Shown piece after piece: positions 52,912 through 61,784 of a DNA stretch of 64,000 nucleotides (position 1 is its first letter; each line of letters starts with the position of its first letter). The translations under genes and the position numbers were made by a program. Location of the stretch: NCBI RefSeq assembly GCF_022758145.1, contig NZ_JAJVDH010000005.1, positions 124,001 through 188,000 on the forward strand, written 5' to 3'. Below the pieces are notes generated by a model. That model was not told the DNA's origin. It ran no database searches and saw nothing but the letters and a program-made list of their open reading frames with translations. Source of the DNA: Pontibacter vulgaris. Its GTDB lineage: Bacteria > Bacteroidota > Bacteroidia > Cytophagales > Hymenobacteraceae.

Positions 52912-54819
52912 GTGCAAGAAATTCACCACATATTAAAAACATACTGGGGCTACGACCAATTCCGGCCGTTGCAGGAGGATATCATCCAATCTGTGCTGGC
53001 TGGTAAAGATACTTTGGCGTTGTTGCCTACAGGTGGGGGTAAATCTGTTTGTTTCCAGGTGCCGGCTATGTCTAAAGAGGGACTTTGCCTGGTTATAACA
53101 CCACTTATCGCCCTGATGAAGGATCAGGTAGAGCAACTGAAGAAGCGTGGAATTCCGGCTGTGGCGGTATACTCAGGTATGAACCGGCGCGAAATTGATA
53201 TTGCGTTGGATAACTGTGTGTATGGCAACATTAAGTTTTTATACTTGTCGCCGGAGCGTTTGCTGACAGAGCTTTTCCAGGAGCGGGTAAAACGGATGAA
53301 GGTAAGTTTGCTGGCTATTGATGAAGCACACTGCATCTCGCAGTGGGGCTACGATTTCAGGCCGCCCTATTTGCAACTTGCCGAACTGCGCGAGACTTTA
53401 CCAAATGTACCTGTAATTGCCTTAACTGCTACTGCCACCGAGCTCGTGCGCGACGATATACAGGAACGTTTAAAGTTTAAAGAGCGCAATGTTTTTGTAA
53501 AAAGCTTTGCACGTAGCAACCTTTCATATTCCTGCCTTTACACCGAAGATAAAACCGGCCGCTTGCTGGAAATTCTGCAGCGCATGCAGGGGCAGAGCAT
53601 TGTATATGTGCGCAGCCGCCGCCATACAGTAGAGATGGCCAGGTTCCTGCAGAGCCGGCGTATTTCTGCTGCCTCTTACCATGCCGGGCTGAAGTTTGAA
53701 GAACGAAGTGCAGCACAGCAGGCCTGGATTGATGATAAGGTACGGGTTATAGTTGCTACAAATGCTTTCGGTATGGGTATCGATAAACCGGATGTACGGT
53801 TGGTGGTGCACCTTGATCTGCCCGAAAGCCTGGAAGCTTATTACCAGGAGGCGGGCCGGGCCGGGCGCGATGAAAAGTATGCCTATGCTGTTATACTTTA
53901 TGGCCCCACTGATGTAGCCGAGCTAAAGCGTAAAGTAACCGAGGCGCATCCGCCTGTAGAGCTTATCCGGCGCGTGTACCAGTCGCTGGCCAATTATTAC
54001 CAGTTGGCAGTCGGGAGCGGCTTGCTCAGCAGTTTTGATTTTGACCTGGCAGATTTTTCCAAAAACTATAAACTGAAGCCGCTGGAAGTACACCATGCCG
54101 TTAAGCGTTTGGAGGGTGAAGGTTATCTGCAACTAAACGAGGCTTACTTTATGCCATCAAGGCTGTTTTTGGCTATGAACAATATGGCTTTGTATGAGTT
54201 TCAGGTGGCAAACCCCGAGCATGATGCTTTGATCCGGATGATACTGCGACTTTACGGCGGCGAAGCTTTTGCAAACTTTGTAAAGATATCGGAGAAAAAG
54301 CTGGCGCAGCAACTTCGGGTACAGGAGCAGGAGGTGCGCCGAAAGCTGGAATACCTGCATAAACTGCAGGTGCTGGTGTACGAGCCGCAGCACGATTCTC
54401 CGCAACTGGTATTTACCGCCTCCCGCAAAGATGCCAACAACCTGCCACTGAATACGAAAAAGCTGGACCAACTGCGCGATCGCGCCTTGGAGCAGGTAAA
54501 CGAAATGGGGCATTACATCGAAACCACCAACCGTTGCCGCACCCAATTACTGCTGGAGTATTTTGGCGAGATAAGTGATAAAAGCTGCCGCATCTGCGAT
54601 TACTGCCTGGCCGAGCGTAAAAAAGAAAGAGCAGGGCAGGAGGGAAGGGAGCTGCGCAACAAAGTCATCACCCTCGTTAAAGAGAAACCATACTTGCCGA
54701 AAGAATTAGTACAGCAGTTCGAACCAAAGCATACCGAAGTGGTTACCGAAATCATCCGGGAACTGATTGACGTAGGACAGCTGAAGTATAAAGAAAGCGG
54801 CAAGCTGGAGATAATTTAA
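52912..54819 (+). CDS. recQ: ATP-dependent DNA helicase RecQ
   Basis: 635 aa from a GTG start. A 3'-5' helicase for recombination and repair. Walker A LPTGGGKS (38-45), DEAH box at 137-140 with SQWGYDFRP aromatic loop, motif IV-VI region with GRAGRDEKYAYAVILYG. The zinc-binding module has cysteines in NRCRTQLLLEYF and SCRICDYC. The winged-helix domain follows. No HRDC domain is visible after residue 600, so this is a short RecQ form, common in Bacteroidota that carry several RecQ paralogues. Confidence 0.95.
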   Translation: MQEIHHILKTYWGYDQFRPLQEDIIQSVLAGKDTLALLPTGGGKSVCFQVPAMSKEGLCLVITPLIALMKDQVEQLKKRGIPAVAVYSGMNRREIDIALDNCVYGNIKFLYLSPERLLTELFQERVKRMKVSLLAIDEAHCISQWGYDFRPPYLQLAELRETLPNVPVIALTATATELVRDDIQERLKFKERNVFVKSFARSNLSYSCLYTEDKTGRLLEILQRMQGQSIVYVRSRRHTVEMARFLQSRRISAASYHAGLKFEERSAAQQAWIDDKVRVIVATNAFGMGIDKPDVRLVVHLDLPESLEAYYQEAGRAGRDEKYAYAVILYGPTDVAELKRKVTEAHPPVELIRRVYQSLANYYQLAVGSGLLSSFDFDLADFSKNYKLKPLEVHHAVKRLEGEGYLQLNEAYFMPSRLFLAMNNMALYEFQVANPEHDALIRMILRLYGGEAFANFVKISEKKLAQQLRVQEQEVRRKLEYLHKLQVLVYEPQHDSPQLVFTASRKDANNLPLNTKKLDQLRDRALEQVNEMGHYIETTNRCRTQLLLEYFGEISDKSCRICDYCLAERKKERAGQEGRELRNKVITLVKEKPYLPKELVQQFEPKHTEVVTEIIRELIDVGQLKYKESGKLEII

Positions 54820-54870
54820 ATGCCTGCTGTAAAAGTATATTTTGCAAAGAACATAGCACTAAATAACTGC

Positions 54871-55335
54871 CTACAAAGACAGCACCATGTGGTAAGTTGA
54901 AGGAGTAAAACCCTGTGATTCCCAGAACCTGAGACCGGCGGTGTTTTTAACAGAAACCTGCAATTCCAGGTGGTCGGCGCCTTTGTCTTCGAGCCATTTT
55001 TTGGCAGCCTCAAACAGCTCTTTCCCTACACCCGAACTTCTGAAATTTTCCTTAACTATGGTTTCGCCGATGTAGCCTTTGCGTGAAAGTTTAAAGCCTT
55101 CCACTGCCTTTTTATAGGTGGCAACTATCAAGCCCAGCCATTCTTCCTGCTCATTTACATAGGCAAAAACCCGGGTGTCTTTGTCTTTTAACCGGTTACG
55201 GATTTCCTCTTTCAATACACGATCGCTGCCGGGTTTATACTTAAAAATGACATGATGACTTTGATGAAAATCCAGCAGTTCGCGCCACAAAGTATAAACC
55301 TCATCCAGGTCGTCGGTATCTGCTTCTCTTATCAT
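54871..55335 (-). CDS. GNAT-family N-acetyltransferase
   Basis: 154 aa. The acetyl-CoA-binding motif A is visible as YIGETIVKENFRSSGVGKELF (R/Q-x-x-G-x-G/A type, here RSSGVG), followed by a helix (AAKKWLEDKGADHLEL) and the C-terminal strand TAGLRFWESQGF. It is cytoplasmic. The substrate cannot be told. It is convergent with recQ and transcribed from a start at 55335. Confidence 0.88.
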   Translation of the reverse strand: MIREADTDDLDEVYTLWRELLDFHQSHHVIFKYKPGSDRVLKEEIRNRLKDKDTRVFAYVNEQEEWLGLIVATYKKAVEGFKLSRKGYIGETIVKENFRSSGVGKELFEAAKKWLEDKGADHLELQVSVKNTAGLRFWESQGFTPSTYHMVLSL

Positions 55336-55440
55336 GGCAAGTATAATTTTGAAGCTGAATATACGGAGTAAACAAGTATAACTGCGGCCGGGTTTCCGGG
55401 TAATATAAAGTATAACTTGCTTACGCTATACCTTCAGCTG

Positions 55441-56070
55441 TTAAAAGAGCTCTTTAAGGTCGGTTGGTTTATCTATTACTTTGTCGAAGCGTTCTACCTC
55501 CCGGAAGCCATACCTTGCATAAATAAACGGAATACCGGCTACAACGCTTGCTTCATAATCGCCTTGGGTATCGCCAACATAAAACACAGCTTGCAGCTTA
55601 TTGCGCGCTATAACGGCTTTCAGGTTTTCGCCTTTGGGATTGCCTGTTCTGCCCGAGCATTCGAAGTCGGTAAAGTATATCCCTAAGTCATGATAATCAA
55701 GGAAAGCCTCGATGTAACCATCCTGGCAGTTGCTCACAATGCATAACTTATACTTTGTATGCAGGTATTTTAAAGTATCCTGCAAACCAGGGTACAATTC
55801 GCCGCCATACTTTTTAATGTGCGCCATTTCTTCCTGGCCGCTAACTTCCATTAATTCGTGTTGCTGCTCTTTTGTAAGCTGAGGAAAAAGCTTTTTAAAG
55901 ATAAGGTCGTGCTGGGTGCCGGCTATGTTGCGGATGTCCTGCTGCGTTATTTCCTGTATTTCAAAATCTACTTTTTTACGGGCTGCCTGCCAGGCTTTTG
56001 CTACGGTGGCGGTGGCATCCCAGAGGGTACCATCCAAATCGAAGATGAGGCTGTCTGTTTCTGCTGTCAT
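55441..56070 (-). CDS. HAD-family hydrolase, phosphoglycolate-phosphatase-like
   Basis: 209 aa, HAD subfamily IA. Motif I is DSLIFDLDGTLWDA (nucleophile and general-acid Asp), motif II KLCIVSNCQDG, motif III Lys in the GNPKGENLKAVI region and motif IV VGDTQGDYEAS. A helical cap lies between about 20 and 85. It dephosphorylates small phosphometabolites; the exact substrate is open. The ORF sits alone on the minus strand. Confidence 0.9.
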   Translation of the reverse strand: MTAETDSLIFDLDGTLWDATATVAKAWQAARKKVDFEIQEITQQDIRNIAGTQHDLIFKKLFPQLTKEQQHELMEVSGQEEMAHIKKYGGELYPGLQDTLKYLHTKYKLCIVSNCQDGYIEAFLDYHDLGIYFTDFECSGRTGNPKGENLKAVIARNKLQAVFYVGDTQGDYEASVVAGIPFIYARYGFREVERFDKVIDKPTDLKELF

Positions 56071-56343
56071 GAAGTATATGTAAAGCGACTCGGTGCTTTT
56101 TTATTTGGGTGCAATTTGCGCAATTGTGCGGCTATTTACTACGCTGCTTAAAGTTTATCGTTTGTTGTTATTTCTGATGCCAGAGGAAGTATAAACTGAA
56201 AAACAGCCCGGCAGCGGCGCACAATTATCGAAGTATAAACCATACTTCAAATACTATATTTTATAAATACTGAATTCTTTTTATACAATTTTTAGCCATT
56301 CTCGTTTGTATGCGAAATATAGCTTTAACCAACGCTAATTTAC

Positions 56344-57426
56344 ATGACAACCCAGGAGCCATTTTATAAAAAGAGTACCACAATTTTGTTCGGGCTTATA
56401 CTCGTAGTGTATGTGCTTTTCATGCTTTCGGATATACTGGTGCCGCTGGCTTTTGCCGGGCTGCTGGCAGTGCTGCTAAACCCACTGTACAACAGGCTCA
56501 TGAACCTGAAAGTGCCTAAAGTGCTGTCTATCAGCATTGCGTTGCTGGTGGCATTTCTGATTGTGGCGGCTATACTTTATTTCCTGTCGTCGCAGATAAT
56601 GCAGTTTGGCGAAATGCTGCCTACACTTAAAACAAAGTTCAACCAGATACTTACCGATCTGCAGCGTTGGATCGCAAGCTCTTTCGGAATCAGTTTTGAA
56701 AAGCAACTGCAATATTTTAAAGAGGCGGCAAACAGCAACAAAGCCTTGATAAGCCGGACATTAAGCGGTGCCTTAGGCGTGTTCAGTATCCTGTTTTTGC
56801 TTCCGGTGTATATTTTCTTACTGCTGTTCTATAAAACACTTATCCTGAATTTTATTTACGAAGTGTTTTCCAAAGAAGGCCCCGATAGCGTTGCCGGCGT
56901 ACTGAAAGAGACCAAAGCAGCCATACAGAGTTACATTGTGGGCTTATTGATCGAGGCATTTATAGTTGCCATACTTAACTCGGCTGCGCTGCTGTTGCTG
57001 GGTGTAGATTACGCTATACTTATCGGGGTAATTGGCGCTATCCTGAACCTGATACCTTATATTGGTGGCCTGGTTGCCATACTTTTACCTGTACTGATGG
57101 CTACAGTAACGAAAGACGGTTATACTACCCAGTTGCTTATTCTGGGCGCTTACGCCATCATTCAGTTCATAGATAACAATATCCTGGTGCCGCGCATCGT
57201 GTCTTCTAAAGTGCAGATAAATGCGCTTATCTCTATACTTGCCGTTTTGCTGGGCGGTGCTTTGTGGGGCGTTTCGGGTATGTTCCTTTCTATTCCGTTT
57301 GTGGCTGTGTTAAAGATAGTGTTCGATAAAATTGAGGGCCTGAAACCGTGGGGCAAACTGCTGGGCGATGAAGTACCATCGGTAAACTTTACGCAGCGCT
57401 GGAAATTGCGCCGTCGCAGGGTTTAA
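56344..57426 (+). CDS. AI-2E family permease (copy 2)
   Basis: A 360-aa multi-pass inner-membrane protein, paralogous to the protein at 49324. N-terminal segments include ILFGLILVVYVLFMLSDIL; a soluble loop (LPTLKTKFNQILTDLQRWI) is followed by IFLLLFYKTLILNFIYE, IEAFIVAILNSAALLLLGV and IGAILNLIPYIGGLVAILLP. The C-terminal IQFIDNNILVPRIVSSKVQI is the family hallmark. Transport substrate unknown. Confidence 0.88.
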   Translation: MTTQEPFYKKSTTILFGLILVVYVLFMLSDILVPLAFAGLLAVLLNPLYNRLMNLKVPKVLSISIALLVAFLIVAAILYFLSSQIMQFGEMLPTLKTKFNQILTDLQRWIASSFGISFEKQLQYFKEAANSNKALISRTLSGALGVFSILFLLPVYIFLLLFYKTLILNFIYEVFSKEGPDSVAGVLKETKAAIQSYIVGLLIEAFIVAILNSAALLLLGVDYAILIGVIGAILNLIPYIGGLVAILLPVLMATVTKDGYTTQLLILGAYAIIQFIDNNILVPRIVSSKVQINALISILAVLLGGALWGVSGMFLSIPFVAVLKIVFDKIEGLKPWGKLLGDEVPSVNFTQRWKLRRRRV

Positions 57427-57451
57427 GAGGCTGATTTGAAAGTATGATCAG

Positions 57452-57829
57452 CTATTGTAATTTGTCAGGCGATATAAAAGTTACCTCTGCAATTTCATTG
57501 TTCCGGATTCTGTAAACAGCAATGGCATCGAAGCGCGGCTGGCCATTTTTAAGCACTTTTTCATGGTCTATTACCACGTTTCCGGCTATAATCCGGTTTA
57601 CTACTTCGCAGTGCAGGTCGGGTGTTTCGGCAAACATCTGGCCATACCTTTTTCGTAATTCCTCTTTGCCCTCATACGTTAATGTGCCCGGCGTTCGGTA
57701 TACTTTTACATCATCGCTGAAGGCTGTTACAAACAGATCTATGTCACGGTTATTGTAGGCCGTTAGCTGTAGTTTTACAGGCCCGGTTACAGGCGAATCA
57801 TCGGATAAAGAGTGGACTTTTGCCGGCAT
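57452..57829 (-). CDS. SnoaL/NTF2-like fold protein
   Basis: 125 aa. The cone-shaped NTF2-like fold is suggested by QLTAYNNRDIDLFVTAFSDD (helix and conserved Asp), a middle GTLTYEGKEELRKRYGQMF and the C-terminal sheet VIDHEKVLKNG, FDAIAVYRIRNNEIAEVTFI. Members are either steroid-isomerase-like enzymes or binding proteins. No operon partner; convergent with the AI-2E permease. Confidence 0.85.
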   Translation of the reverse strand: MPAKVHSLSDDSPVTGPVKLQLTAYNNRDIDLFVTAFSDDVKVYRTPGTLTYEGKEELRKRYGQMFAETPDLHCEVVNRIIAGNVVIDHEKVLKNGQPRFDAIAVYRIRNNEIAEVTFISPDKLQ

Positions 57830-57967
57830 TTAAAAGTAGCTTTTAAGTATGAATCCTGATCAACTGCTCTTATCAAAAGTATAAAATAATTACCTGTTCC
57901 GGCTGAAAAGCGAAGTATAAAATTTACAGCTTATACTTCCTGCTCGTGCCGCCGTATATGCTCACCT

Positions 57968-58594
57968 ATGATTGAAGAACTGATAATCCGGACACTTTGC
58001 GACACGCTGCCCCGAACACCCGTTGATGCCGTTTTCCTTTTCGGGCAAACCGAAGATAATGAGCATGCAGCATTTGTGGCGGCCCGGCTGCTGGTAGAGA
58101 GTAAACTTACAGGTAAGGTTTTATGCCTGGGCACCAAAGCCATGAGTGGCTACCCCGGCTACGAAAGCTGGAAACAGGAAATCGCTAAACTTGGGATTCT
58201 GGAGCCTGTGCTGGAACCTGTTGCACCTATACCCCCTGATACCGAACTGTTGCATACTTTTATAGAAGCGCAATCGATGGTGCGGCACGCGCAAAAGCAG
58301 CAGTATAAACGCATAATTGTTACAGCAGCACCTTTTCAACAACCGCGCGCTTTTATGACTGCCGTTACAATGGCATTGCGCGAATACCCTGATTTATACT
58401 TGTATAGTTTGCCGGGCCAGCCCTTGCCATGGCAGGAAGAAGTTACGCACTCGCAGGGGCAGGTGCAGGGCACCCGGGCCGAACTGATTGAAGGCGAAAT
58501 GGACCGCATCAAAAAGTATTATGCCAAAGGCGACCTCGCCTCTGTAGACGAAGTGCTGGATTACCTGAACAGGCGCGACAAGGGTGCACTGTAG
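57968..58594 (+). CDS. YdcF/DUF218-like protein
   Basis: 208 aa. The pattern DAVFLFGQTEDNEHAAFVAARLL, GKVLCLGT and KRIIVTAAPFQQPRAFM follows DUF218 (ElyC/SanA/YdcF) proteins, whose conserved residues lie in an N-terminal V-x-x-F/L-G and a later V-T-s-x-x-H/Q-x-x-R. Unlike the envelope-bound SanA/ElyC members there is no membrane anchor, so it is probably cytoplasmic. Function unknown. Confidence 0.78.
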   Translation: MIEELIIRTLCDTLPRTPVDAVFLFGQTEDNEHAAFVAARLLVESKLTGKVLCLGTKAMSGYPGYESWKQEIAKLGILEPVLEPVAPIPPDTELLHTFIEAQSMVRHAQKQQYKRIIVTAAPFQQPRAFMTAVTMALREYPDLYLYSLPGQPLPWQEEVTHSQGQVQGTRAELIEGEMDRIKKYYAKGDLASVDEVLDYLNRRDKGAL

Positions 58595-58627
58595 GGATTT
58601 GCCTCCTGATTATACTGAAAAATGATC

Positions 58628-58936
58628 TTATGACGGCGTTACCCACGAATCTTTTATCACCAGCCTGTTTACGGTAAGTTGGTCTACCTGTAATTCACCA
58701 ATGCGGAGTTTACGGATGTTGGAATCAGCGATGGCCATGCGTTTGATAACCATACTTCCGATAGCAATTGTGCCAACAGCCAATGCCCCGCAGGCAGCAG
58801 CGCCAACTGCAAAAGCCCCCATCGACATTGCCCCCATGGCAAGTGTTCTGATTGTGCCTCTGCCCGCATTAAAGCTTTTTATACTTCCGATCAATCCCTG
58901 CATAGCTCCGTTTTTAATTTTTATACTTTTCTGCAT
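58628..58936 (-). CDS. small glycine/alanine-repeat protein, beta-solenoid-like
   Basis: 102 aa, no known family. The centre (about 32-66) runs in short periods with a G-A/S pattern: LAMGAMSMGAFAVGAAACGA then LAVGTIAIGSMVIKRMAIAD, followed by IRKLRIGELQVDQLTVNRLV. This alternation of small and hydrophobic residues every five to six positions suggests a beta-solenoid (pentapeptide/left-handed helix-like) or a bactofilin-like strip rather than a membrane helix. Isolated gene. Confidence 0.62.
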   Translation of the reverse strand: MQKSIKIKNGAMQGLIGSIKSFNAGRGTIRTLAMGAMSMGAFAVGAAACGALAVGTIAIGSMVIKRMAIADSNIRKLRIGELQVDQLTVNRLVIKDSWVTPS

Positions 58937-59035
58937 TAATAGAAACGGAGGACAAGCATGCTTGTTAGCCTGAACAGGATAATAGCAGTGAACAGGCTTT
59001 TGGAGATAGCGAGCTATAGGTTTGCAGCGGATACA

Positions 59036-59329
59036 TTACCCTTCAAATCCATCTACCACAATCATATTGGTGTTGGAGGCTTTTTGCCTGATGCCCTTAG
59101 CAGTTTCATATTCCGGCGAACTCCACCAGGCTTTGGCTTTCTCAACAGTCGGGAACTCCAGCACCACGATGCGGTTAGGTTGCCAGTTGCCTTCCAGTAT
59201 TTCGGTTTCGCCGCCCCGAACAATAAATTTACCATCGAAAGGAACAAGCGAACCCGGCGTTAACTTTTTATACTCATCATAAGTGGCTGGGTCTGTTACA
59301 TCGATATCTACAATAATGTATGCCGGCAT
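59036..59329 (-). CDS. DUF1330 family protein
   Basis: 97 aa, a complete single-domain ferredoxin-like (dimeric alpha/beta-barrel) protein. The family pattern is clear: PAYIIVDIDVTDPATYDEY, GGKFIVRGG-like FDGKFIVRGGETEILEG, and RIVVLEFPTVEKAKAWWSSP with the paired Trp residues. Function of the family is unknown. Monocistronic. Confidence 0.92.
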   Translation of the reverse strand: MPAYIIVDIDVTDPATYDEYKKLTPGSLVPFDGKFIVRGGETEILEGNWQPNRIVVLEFPTVEKAKAWWSSPEYETAKGIRQKASNTNMIVVDGFEG

Positions 59330-59382
59330 GGGGTAAAGGTTTATCGTTATTGAATTACAAAGTAAGTATAAATGGCGGAAGA

Positions 59383-60015
59383 TTAGCTTTCTTTTGCTTC
59401 CTCCAGGTGCACCAGGTAGGCAGTTAACTTATTCCATTGCAGGGCTTGCACGCCTGCCCAGCCACCTTCTGCAATCAGGGTATTCAGCAGGGCGCGGTTG
59501 CCGGCTTCTTCGCCCTGGTTGTTTATGGCTTCGTTCTTCCCGATTTCCGAGGCAATCAATCTGGTGCCCTGGCGCTCTACCCGGAACGTACTGCTGGCTT
59601 CTTTTACGAAAAAGTGTTTTACCACTTCCTGCTCATCGGTTAGTTCGGCGGGTTTCTGGCTGGGGTGCACTGTAAATTCTGCCAGGTCTTTTTCTGATCT
59701 TATACCTGCCACCTGCACCCAGTTCTCTACGGCAGCGCCCGGAAGTATGATCTTGATGTAGTTTGCAATTTGAGGGCTGATGGCAGCGCTCTGGCGGCCC
59801 CGCGAATCATAAAGTGTAAAAGTGGAGTTTATGCCTTTCAGGTTTGTCCAGCTGTTTACATCAAAGAGTTTTTTCCGGGATTGTTCAAAAGCTACCGCAG
59901 CCGAAGTTTCATCCGGGTACTCCTGTTCGTTCGTGTAAAGCTTGTCTTTGGTCTCCTCGCCCTGCGCTGCTTTTACCTCATGCATTACCTTGTTTACGAT
60001 GTCTTTCAGTCCCAT
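59383..60015 (-). CDS. hypothetical protein (210 aa)
   Basis: Not recognised. The sequence looks cytoplasmic: N-terminal helix MGLKDIVNKVMHEVKAAQGE, then an alpha/beta region with FDVNSWTNLKGINSTFTLYD and AISPQIANYIKIILPGAAVEN, and a C-terminal helix ending VHLEEAKES. The segment DVNSWTNLKGINSTFTLYD to GAAVENWVQV is the most structured and could be a lipid-binding or SRPBCC-like fold, but this is a guess. It has its own start 20 bp beyond an upstream AAGTATAA. Confidence 0.6.
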   Translation of the reverse strand: MGLKDIVNKVMHEVKAAQGEETKDKLYTNEQEYPDETSAAVAFEQSRKKLFDVNSWTNLKGINSTFTLYDSRGRQSAAISPQIANYIKIILPGAAVENWVQVAGIRSEKDLAEFTVHPSQKPAELTDEQEVVKHFFVKEASSTFRVERQGTRLIASEIGKNEAINNQGEEAGNRALLNTLIAEGGWAGVQALQWNKLTAYLVHLEEAKES

Positions 60016-60123
60016 TTTGCCTCCTGTTTTTAAAGTATAAACCGGCTAGTTAGTACGGGTGCCAGGCCAGTATGTTAAGGCGCATGTATGTATGCAGGTT
60101 TATACTTTAGTGTTAGCAGCCTG

Positions 60124-60750
60124 TTATTTATAAGGTTTTATCTCGCCATCCTTCACCAGGAAGGCTTTTTCAGCTTCGTCAAGTATAGGTTCTTTGCTAT
60201 CGGAGTAGGCTTCTATTAGTTCGAATGGTTGGTTTTTGTAATGCGATTCCAGGCGCTTCAGTTTTTCCTCGTCTTTGCAGGCTTTGCCTTCTACCAGGTA
60301 AGTGGTGCCGTTATACTTGGTTTGGGTGCCTGCCAGGCCATCTATCTCATAAAGTTTAAAAAGGGGCTTCACGTATACTTCTAACCCGCCGGTGGCGCAA
60401 AAAAGCTGCACGCCTTCTCGCTTCATTTTATCGAAGTGCGATTTCAACTCCTGGTTAAAATTCACCGGAAACTCCTTCTGCCAGAATTCTGCTGCATAGG
60501 CTTCTACTTTTTCCGGTGGCAGGTTATCGAGGTAGTTAAAGAAGTTTTCCTTGAACTCGGTTTTCCTGATCTGGTTCATTTTGTGGAGGAGCTTGTAATA
60601 CATCATCTCCAGGAAAAACCGTACCCGCTTCGGCCTTTTCGTGCAAATAAATTTAAAGAATTCATCTTTCGAGCTCTTGTTGTAAAAGGTCTGGTTCAGG
60701 TCGAAAACTATCACTTTGATCTTCTCCTTTTCGTTGTCGTTGCTGGCCAT
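60124..60750 (-). CDS. HAD-superfamily hydrolase (HAD-IB-like)
   Basis: 208 aa. Motif I VIVFDLNQTFYNK carries the nucleophile Asp but has Asn where the second Asp of DxD usually stands, so catalysis may be altered. Motif II is QLFCATGGLEVYV, and the later YSDSKEPIL matches motif III/IV (S-D-S-x-x-D/E). A helical cap lies between about 20 and 115. HAD-IB members include phosphoserine-phosphatase-like and lipid-phosphate enzymes. The substrate is unknown. Confidence 0.82.
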   Translation of the reverse strand: MASNDNEKEKIKVIVFDLNQTFYNKSSKDEFFKFICTKRPKRVRFFLEMMYYKLLHKMNQIRKTEFKENFFNYLDNLPPEKVEAYAAEFWQKEFPVNFNQELKSHFDKMKREGVQLFCATGGLEVYVKPLFKLYEIDGLAGTQTKYNGTTYLVEGKACKDEEKLKRLESHYKNQPFELIEAYSDSKEPILDEAEKAFLVKDGEIKPYK

Positions 60751-60911
60751 TTTCAGGTTCTTTTATCTTGCTTATGCTAATACGGTTTACCAGTACTAAC
60801 AGACTAGGCATGCGAGCATAAAGGCAGGTATAGATGCTGGGCTGAGCGGGAAGTATAAATTGTATGGAGCTGGTTAAAGTATACGTTCAGAATTATGCTT
60901 ACCTTCCGGTT

Positions 60912-61703
60912 ATGAAACTAACCAGATTCCTTTTTTCAGCTTGCTTTGCACTGGCTACCCTTTTCTTGTATTCCTGCGATTGCGAGGACGTTTACTTGGG
61001 CCAGATCGACCTGAAAGGCACTTTAGACAGCTTTATTCCTGAGCCGGGAAAAGGAGAGAATATACATGTTGCTTATGATAATACCAGCGCAACTATAGGA
61101 TTCAAACTGACGCAGGATAATTTCCTGGTTTCTGTGCCGGTGCGGGATACCGGCAAAATGCGTATGCATGGCAAAGGAGCCATTAGTGATTGTTCAGAAT
61201 ATTACAGCGCTCGGAATAAGTTGCTGGAAGCATACAGTTATACTTCTGCACCACCATTTACCATGACCATACTTCTGACGAAGAACTTTAATCCGACCAA
61301 GTACAATGAGGATTTTAACGCCGAAGCCGCAGAAGATGTGATTCATTTTTCGATGGGCTACCAGAATACCTTTCCGCAGCCTATAACACGTGGCATGCTG
61401 AATATTTATGGTTATAAACCCTTAAGAACGTTCGTGTTTTCTTTAAAGCCTGCTGCGCTTGTGTATAAACCAAATGATACAAAGCAGGAGTTTATTCCAA
61501 GTATAACACTTAATGGCGTGCAACACGAAAATGTATACCACTTATACCTGCCAGAACCGCAGTATACAGAAGATGAAGTTTACCTGAACCAGCACTACCC
61601 ACTTACTTATATAAAAGGTATTTACCTGAAAGAAGGCATAGGCGTGTTACAAGCTTATACTTCTACGGGGCAGAAATTCAATTTCAGCATAAAGCCAGAT
61701 TAA
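60912..61703 (+). CDS. predicted lipoprotein, unknown function
   Basis: I chose the ATG at 60912 because the signal sequence starts there (MKLTRFLFSACFALATLFLY ending in the lipobox SC); the ORF could extend upstream to 60864. The mature 243 residues are beta-rich and show no known domain: VYLGQIDLKGTLDSFIPEPG, DNTSATIGFKLTQ, LTKNFNPTKYNED. Likely at the outer membrane or periplasm. It stands alone. Confidence 0.68.
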   Translation: MKLTRFLFSACFALATLFLYSCDCEDVYLGQIDLKGTLDSFIPEPGKGENIHVAYDNTSATIGFKLTQDNFLVSVPVRDTGKMRMHGKGAISDCSEYYSARNKLLEAYSYTSAPPFTMTILLTKNFNPTKYNEDFNAEAAEDVIHFSMGYQNTFPQPITRGMLNIYGYKPLRTFVFSLKPAALVYKPNDTKQEFIPSITLNGVQHENVYHLYLPEPQYTEDEVYLNQHYPLTYIKGIYLKEGIGVLQAYTSTGQKFNFSIKPD

Positions 61704-61784
61704 GTTGATTTTTTAAATTAGCAGGAAAATGCACTGCCCCCTTAAGGGGACTACAGGGGTGATTACAGCTGCAGGATAAAGCTT

